A stretch of 64,000 nt of DNA, taken from positions 4,355,635-4,419,634 of the forward strand of contig CP139021.1 in NCBI GenBank assembly GCA_034044135.1, written 5' to 3'. A program made the position numbers and the translations under genes. The DNA comes from Flammeovirgaceae bacterium SG7u.111. GTDB lineage: Bacteria; Bacteroidota; Bacteroidia; Cytophagales; Flammeovirgaceae. Below, in pieces: positions 61,139 to 64,000 of the stretch. The stretch's first letter is position 1. Every line of letters starts with the position of its first letter. A model generated the notes under the pieces. It worked only from the letters and a program-made list of their open reading frames with translations. It did no database searches and was not told where the DNA came from.

Positions 61139-61734
61139 AGAAGAACTTTTCTGATAAGGCTTTAGAGGACTTTGCGCTAATAGACGACGCAATAGAGGGT
61201 GACCAGCGAGCATATGCGCAGTTGATGGAACGATACAGGAAATCGGTTTACCATACCATGCTCAAAATGGTAAGGAATGTAGATGATGCCGAAGACCTGA
61301 CCATCGAAGCGTTTGCCAAAGCCTTCAAGAACCTTACAAAATTCAAAAAAGACTACACATTTAGTACCTGGCTTTTTAGGGTGGCTACCAACAACTGCAT
61401 CGACTTCATACGAAAGAAAAAGCTTGATACTATGAGCATAAACGCCGATGTGAGCAAACAAGACGGCGAAACCCTCAATATAGATATAAAAGACAAAAAC
61501 CTCGACCCGCAAGAAACGGCAATAAAAAGCCAGAAGGTGGAACTGGTAAGGCAGTTTGTAGACTTACTCCCGCTCAAGTACCAGCGCTTGGTAAAGCTCC
61601 GCTACTTCGACGAACTCTCTTACGAGGAAATAGCTCAAGAAATAGAAGCACCGCTCGGCACGGTAAAAGCCCAACTCCACCGAGCCAGGGAATTACTGTA
61701 CGACTTAGTGAAAAATTCTAAGAACGTTATTTAA
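61129..61734 (+). CDS. sigma-70 family RNA polymerase sigma factor
   Basis: A 201-residue ECF-type sigma factor. Region 2 (about 25-95): LMERYRKSVYHTMLKMVRNV, DAEDLTIEAFAKAF, and FSTWLFRVATNNCIDFIRKKK. Region 4 (about 140-195): LPLKYQRLVKLRYFDELSYEEIAQEIEAPLGTVKAQLHRA. There is no region 1 or 3. It overlaps the glycosyltransferase gene by 10 bp, so the two are co-translated. No anti-sigma factor gene follows; a terminator ends the transcript 4 bp behind. Confidence 0.94.
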   Translation: MEIKKNFSDKALEDFALIDDAIEGDQRAYAQLMERYRKSVYHTMLKMVRNVDDAEDLTIEAFAKAFKNLTKFKKDYTFSTWLFRVATNNCIDFIRKKKLDTMSINADVSKQDGETLNIDIKDKNLDPQETAIKSQKVELVRQFVDLLPLKYQRLVKLRYFDELSYEEIAQEIEAPLGTVKAQLHRARELLYDLVKNSKNVI

Positions 61735-61737
61735 CAA

Positions 61738-61771
61738 AAAGAGCTGCTTCAATTAAATGAAGCAGCTCTTT
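61738..61771 (+). terminator. intrinsic terminator behind the sigma factor gene
   Basis: A 14-bp stem AAAGAGCTGCTTCA with TGAAGCAGCTCTTT around 6 nt, followed by T. Confidence 0.9.
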
Positions 61772-61818
61772 TTTGGTTTGTAAGTCGGTGGGTAAAAATC
61801 GATTAAAGGTAAACCAAC

Positions 61819-62493
61819 CTATTTCTGAGGATCATAATAATCCCCTTTTCTATATTGTTGGTAAAACGTTTCCAACCTAGCATCTCCCTTAATGAATTTA
61901 ACCAAGTCTTCTGATGATTCAGGTAAACCTTTTAAAATTCCATCCCTTTCATTAGGAAGAGCCCATTGGTAAAAAAACTTCATCACTAGGTTATCACACT
62001 TTTGATATTCAATCAAAAGCTTCCTTTTTCTTTCTTCGTACTCTAATTTTAAGACCCTTTTCAATTCTATATCCTCGACAATCCTTTGCTCCTTTTCGTC
62101 CCAATCATAATAATCCCAATGCACATGATAAAAAACCTTTAAAACACCTGTTTTCATCAAATCATTACCATTATAGTAGTAATCAAAAAGCAAGTCACTT
62201 ACTTTTTGCACCCCTAATAATTCAATATAAGGTTTAATGAAATAGCCATTTGCACTAGGATCAGTTTCAGATATACCAGCTTTGAACATTAGATGAAGTA
62301 ACGAAATAGGATATGTCGGTATCTTCTGCAAGTACATCAGTACAATCATCCTTTTTTTGGGCAACAGCAAATGTTGACTTATTAAGGCAAAGTTTTTCTC
62401 ATCAATGTTGGTTGAATACTCATTCCTCAGTATATCTTCAATATTTTCATTTGAAACACTGTCATAGAATGATATGTAATCAAATCTTTTCAT
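61819..62493 (-). CDS. hypothetical protein, mainly helical
   Basis: A 224-residue protein I do not recognise. No signal peptide or membrane span. It begins MKRFDYISFYDSV and has several short helices (for example NFALISQHLLLPKKRMIVLMYL), a Tyr/His/Asp-rich middle (FYHVHWDYYDWDEKEQ) and ends YRKGDYYDPQK. The composition resembles SMI1/immunity-like or restriction-like small cytoplasmic proteins but no motif supports that. The gene is AT-rich and stands alone between terminators and short hairpins. Function unknown. Confidence 0.65.
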   Translation of the reverse strand: MKRFDYISFYDSVSNENIEDILRNEYSTNIDEKNFALISQHLLLPKKRMIVLMYLQKIPTYPISLLHLMFKAGISETDPSANGYFIKPYIELLGVQKVSDLLFDYYYNGNDLMKTGVLKVFYHVHWDYYDWDEKEQRIVEDIELKRVLKLEYEERKRKLLIEYQKCDNLVMKFFYQWALPNERDGILKGLPESSEDLVKFIKGDARLETFYQQYRKGDYYDPQK

Positions 62494-62565
62494 ATAATTC
62501 GATCCTTATTAATTTTGAATTATCAACCTTCCTCGACTCTGTCGAATAAGAATATTTGTGCAGGG

Positions 62566-62609
62566 TAGCCAGAGGCTACAATAATAGTTGCCACTCGGCA
62601 AGAGCCGAG
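62566..62609. repeat. pair of small hairpins between hypothetical genes
   Basis: TAGCC-AGA-GGCTA at 62566-62578 and CTCGGC-AAGA-GCCGAG at 62594-62609, close together; possibly a REP-like unit or the 5' leader of the gene at 61819. Confidence 0.4.
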
Positions 62610-62684
62610 CAGCATGTTCGGGTATAATTTGAGATTCAACTTTCCAATAATTTATGCTCTACCGCATATCCTAAATCAGTCAAC

Positions 62685-63131
62685 TTAGATTCTACGACTA
62701 ATAGTTCCAAGATATAGAAACATAATTTCATCTCTACGACCATTAACAACTACGCTCAGCACAATTTTTTTCTCATCTAATTCTTTAAACTCTAAATAAT
62801 CTATTTGCTCAAATTTTCTTTTTACAGATTTAAAGCGCACCCACAGATTTTTTCTATACACAACCTCTTTCTGTGTAAAAAGAAAAGGATACATGAACAT
62901 TGCCCTTAAAACTCCGTGCAGTATTAGTAAATTAAAAAAAGATAAGAAAATGACCTTCATCATCAAAGAAAGTCCTTCATAATAAGAGACAGATGCGTAC
63001 AATAAACCCACGAAAACCGATAATAAAAAAATTACTATCCAGTAATTCGGCTTGAGAACAACTTCTATACCTCCCGCTCTTTCAAAAAAATATGTATATC
63101 TTGAATTGAATAGAATTTCTTTATCCCTCAT
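62685..63131 (-). CDS. small membrane protein of unknown function
   Basis: A 148-residue protein with two membrane helices (about 28-47, NYWIVIFLLSVFVGLLYASV, and 57-83, LMMKVIFLSFFNLLILHG region). They flank a short loop and are followed by a soluble C-terminal domain with alternating strands (VVYRKNLWVRFKSVKR, IDYLEFKELDEKKIVLSVVV). The plan (two helices then a beta-rich PH-like domain) resembles bPH-type proteins. No known motif. It is divergent from the Rrf2 gene; the intergenic region is shared with that gene's promoter and operator. Confidence 0.65.
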   Translation of the reverse strand: MRDKEILFNSRYTYFFERAGGIEVVLKPNYWIVIFLLSVFVGLLYASVSYYEGLSLMMKVIFLSFFNLLILHGVLRAMFMYPFLFTQKEVVYRKNLWVRFKSVKRKFEQIDYLEFKELDEKKIVLSVVVNGRRDEIMFLYLGTISRRI

Positions 63132-63205
63132 CTTTTATGTTTTTTACCCCTATATACCCTCAACTCTGCCGACTGAAAAATATTTATGGACGAGACAATT
63201 AAAAC

Positions 63206-63229
63206 TAATCGGATAATTTTGTCCGATTA
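63206..63229. promoter_or_regulatory. palindromic operator of the Rrf2 gene
   Basis: TAATCGGA (63206-63213), 8-bp spacer, TCCGATTA (63222-63229): a perfect inverted repeat. The -33 box lies inside its spacer. Likely bound by the Rrf2 regulator itself. Confidence 0.65.
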
Positions 63230-63248
63230 AAAAAATATCCTACATTTG
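63218..63248 (+). promoter_or_regulatory. promoter of the Rrf2 gene
   Basis: TTTG (63218-63221), 19-bp spacer, TACATTTG (63241-63248), a full match to the Bacteroidota promoter consensus, 23 bp upstream of the ATG. Confidence 0.75.
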
Positions 63249-63270
63249 CCGTGTAACTAATGGAGGAAGT

Positions 63271-63717
63271 ATGTTTTCAAAATCTTGTGAATACGGTATA
63301 AAGGCAAGTGTTTTCATTGCGCAGCAGTCCCTCAAAGGAGAGCGTGTCTCGCTGAACGATATTGCCGAGGCAATAGATTCCCCTACGGCATTTACAGCCA
63401 AAACACTCCAGCTTCTATCCAAAAACGGGATCATAAAATCTATAAAAGGGTTTGCTGGAGGCTATGCAATCCCCACTGAAAATCTAGATACGCTAAGCCT
63501 CTTCCACATAGTAGATGCGATTGATGGCGACCCTGTTTACAAAGCCTGTGGGCTGGGCTTAAAAGAATGCAACGAAGCAATGCCCTGCCCTATCCACAAC
63601 GATTTCAAAAAGGTACGCTCAGCATTAAAGAAGATACTTGAAAACACACTCATAAAAAAACTAGCCAACGACCTAGACGGCGGTTTGGTGTACCTCAAAC
63701 GAATAATGGAAAATTAG
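63271..63717 (+). CDS. Rrf2-family Fe-S regulator, NsrR-like
   Basis: A 148-residue Rrf2 winged-helix regulator. The DNA-binding half reads KSCEYGIKASVFIAQQS, then IAEAIDSPTAFTAKTLQLLSKNGIIKSIKGFAGGY. The Fe-S half has three cysteines, Cys93, Cys100 and Cys106 (C-x6-C-x5-C), in KACGLGLKECNEAMPCPIH, comparable with the C-x4-C-x5-C of NsrR and C-x5-C-x5-C of IscR. It precedes a truncated haemoglobin gene by 2 bp, so control by nitric oxide is the likely role; the cluster and ligand are inferred. Confidence 0.9.
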   Translation: MFSKSCEYGIKASVFIAQQSLKGERVSLNDIAEAIDSPTAFTAKTLQLLSKNGIIKSIKGFAGGYAIPTENLDTLSLFHIVDAIDGDPVYKACGLGLKECNEAMPCPIHNDFKKVRSALKKILENTLIKKLANDLDGGLVYLKRIMEN

Positions 63718-63719
63718 CG

Positions 63720-64000
63720 ATGGATACTAAGAAAACAGACATCTTGAGTATTGGAGAGGTAAAAACTTTGGTCAATACTTTTTACGACAATGTAAGAGCC
63801 GATGATTTGCTCAAAGACATTTTCAACCAAAAAATAGGGGATCGTTGGACAGAGCACCTCGAAAAGATGTACCGATTTTGGCAAACGGTGTTGCTTGGTG
63901 AGCACACTTACAACGGCAGCCCATTTCCTCCACATATGCAATTACCTGTGGAAAAAGAGCATTTTGACCGCTGGCAAAGCATATTTCACAACACAGTAGA
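63720..64000 (+). CDS. truncated haemoglobin (group III), partial at window end
   Basis: The gene starts with ATG at 63720, 2 bp after the Rrf2 stop codon, and is still open at 64000 (93 codons seen of about 125-135 expected). The protein reads MDTKKTDILSIGEVKTLVN, FYDNVRADDLLKDIF, then HLEKMYRFWQTVLLGEHTYNGSPF, PPHMQLP and EHFDRWQSIFHNTV. This is the typical layout of group III truncated globins (Ctb-like), with the proximal His in PPHMQLP. Such globins bind O2 or NO and often lie under NO-responsive regulators. The 3' end is outside the window. Confidence 0.88.
   Translation, partial: MDTKKTDILSIGEVKTLVNTFYDNVRADDLLKDIFNQKIGDRWTEHLEKMYRFWQTVLLGEHTYNGSPFPPHMQLPVEKEHFDRWQSIFHNTV

Overview
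The window comes from a Bacteroidota genome, most likely a Cytophagales-type gliding or marine bacterium. The evidence is the gene content (BamA with an array of OmpH/Skp proteins, an IS4-type element with a DUF4372-like transposase, RHS proteins with DPDG cores, alginate-export-like and OmpL-like porins), Bacteroidota promoter boxes (TTTG-N19-TANNTTTG upstream of uppS and of the Rrf2 gene), and the near absence of Shine-Dalgarno sequences. No rRNA, tRNA or CRISPR array was recognised.

Region 1 (1-3.9 kb): an acyl-lipid desaturase, a DEAD-box RNA helicase with an RG-rich tail, and a small hypothetical gene. Region 2 (4.0-25.9 kb): a nitrate and nitrite assimilation cluster. It holds cobA (siroheme), nirB, a single-domain globin, nirD, a NarX-like sensor kinase with a PilJ/NarX-type sensory segment, a NarL-like regulator, an outer-membrane channel, a NarK-type transporter, an assimilatory nitrate reductase fused to a flavin diaphorase, and a rubredoxin-tailed protein. 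TACGTA motifs are clustered upstream of cobA/nirB, the kinase and the channel, and probably mark the regulon. Nitrate would enter through the channel and NarK, be reduced by the fused reductase, and the nitrite by NirBD with CobA-derived siroheme.

This cluster is split between the regulator and the channel by an island of about 6 kb (11.24-17.3 kb). The island holds a 5'-truncated, GC-rich RHS protein with an AT-rich C-terminal tip that resembles an ADP-ribosyltransferase toxin. Directly downstream are a macrodomain protein and a HEAT-like protein, which look like immunity genes. A full IS4-like element with 9-bp target duplications and an RHS-like N-terminal fragment full of REP palindromes complete it. 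This toxin/macrodomain locus is the most interesting system in the window.

Region 3 (26-42.7 kb) is a mixed accessory and housekeeping stretch: an alpha/beta hydrolase bracketed by repeated terminator modules, a large unknown membrane protein, two small acidic proteins, pdxH next to a PLP decarboxylase, an OmpL-like porin, a Crp-like regulator with a DoxX-like protein, pnuC divergent from a 2OG oxygenase, a creatininase-like amidohydrolase, a ferredoxin, a parallel-beta-helix lipoprotein, and a LysM glucosaminidase. Region 4 (42.8-48.8 kb) is the envelope block uppS-bamA followed by three OmpH genes carrying four OmpH domains. Region 5 (48.9-56.8 kb) has a tandem TerB-like protein and the operon ilvE-ilvD-ilvB-ilvN-ilvC. 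A 23-residue leader peptide rich in Val, Leu and Ile, with mutually exclusive RNA stems, precedes the operon and forms a clear transcription attenuator.

Region 6 (56.9-64 kb) has a methyltransferase gene and its decayed copy with a tiny membrane protein between them, ychF, a glycosyltransferase overlapping a sigma factor, two unknown genes, and an Rrf2-family regulator whose operator overlaps its own promoter. The start of a truncated haemoglobin gene follows and runs off the window end.
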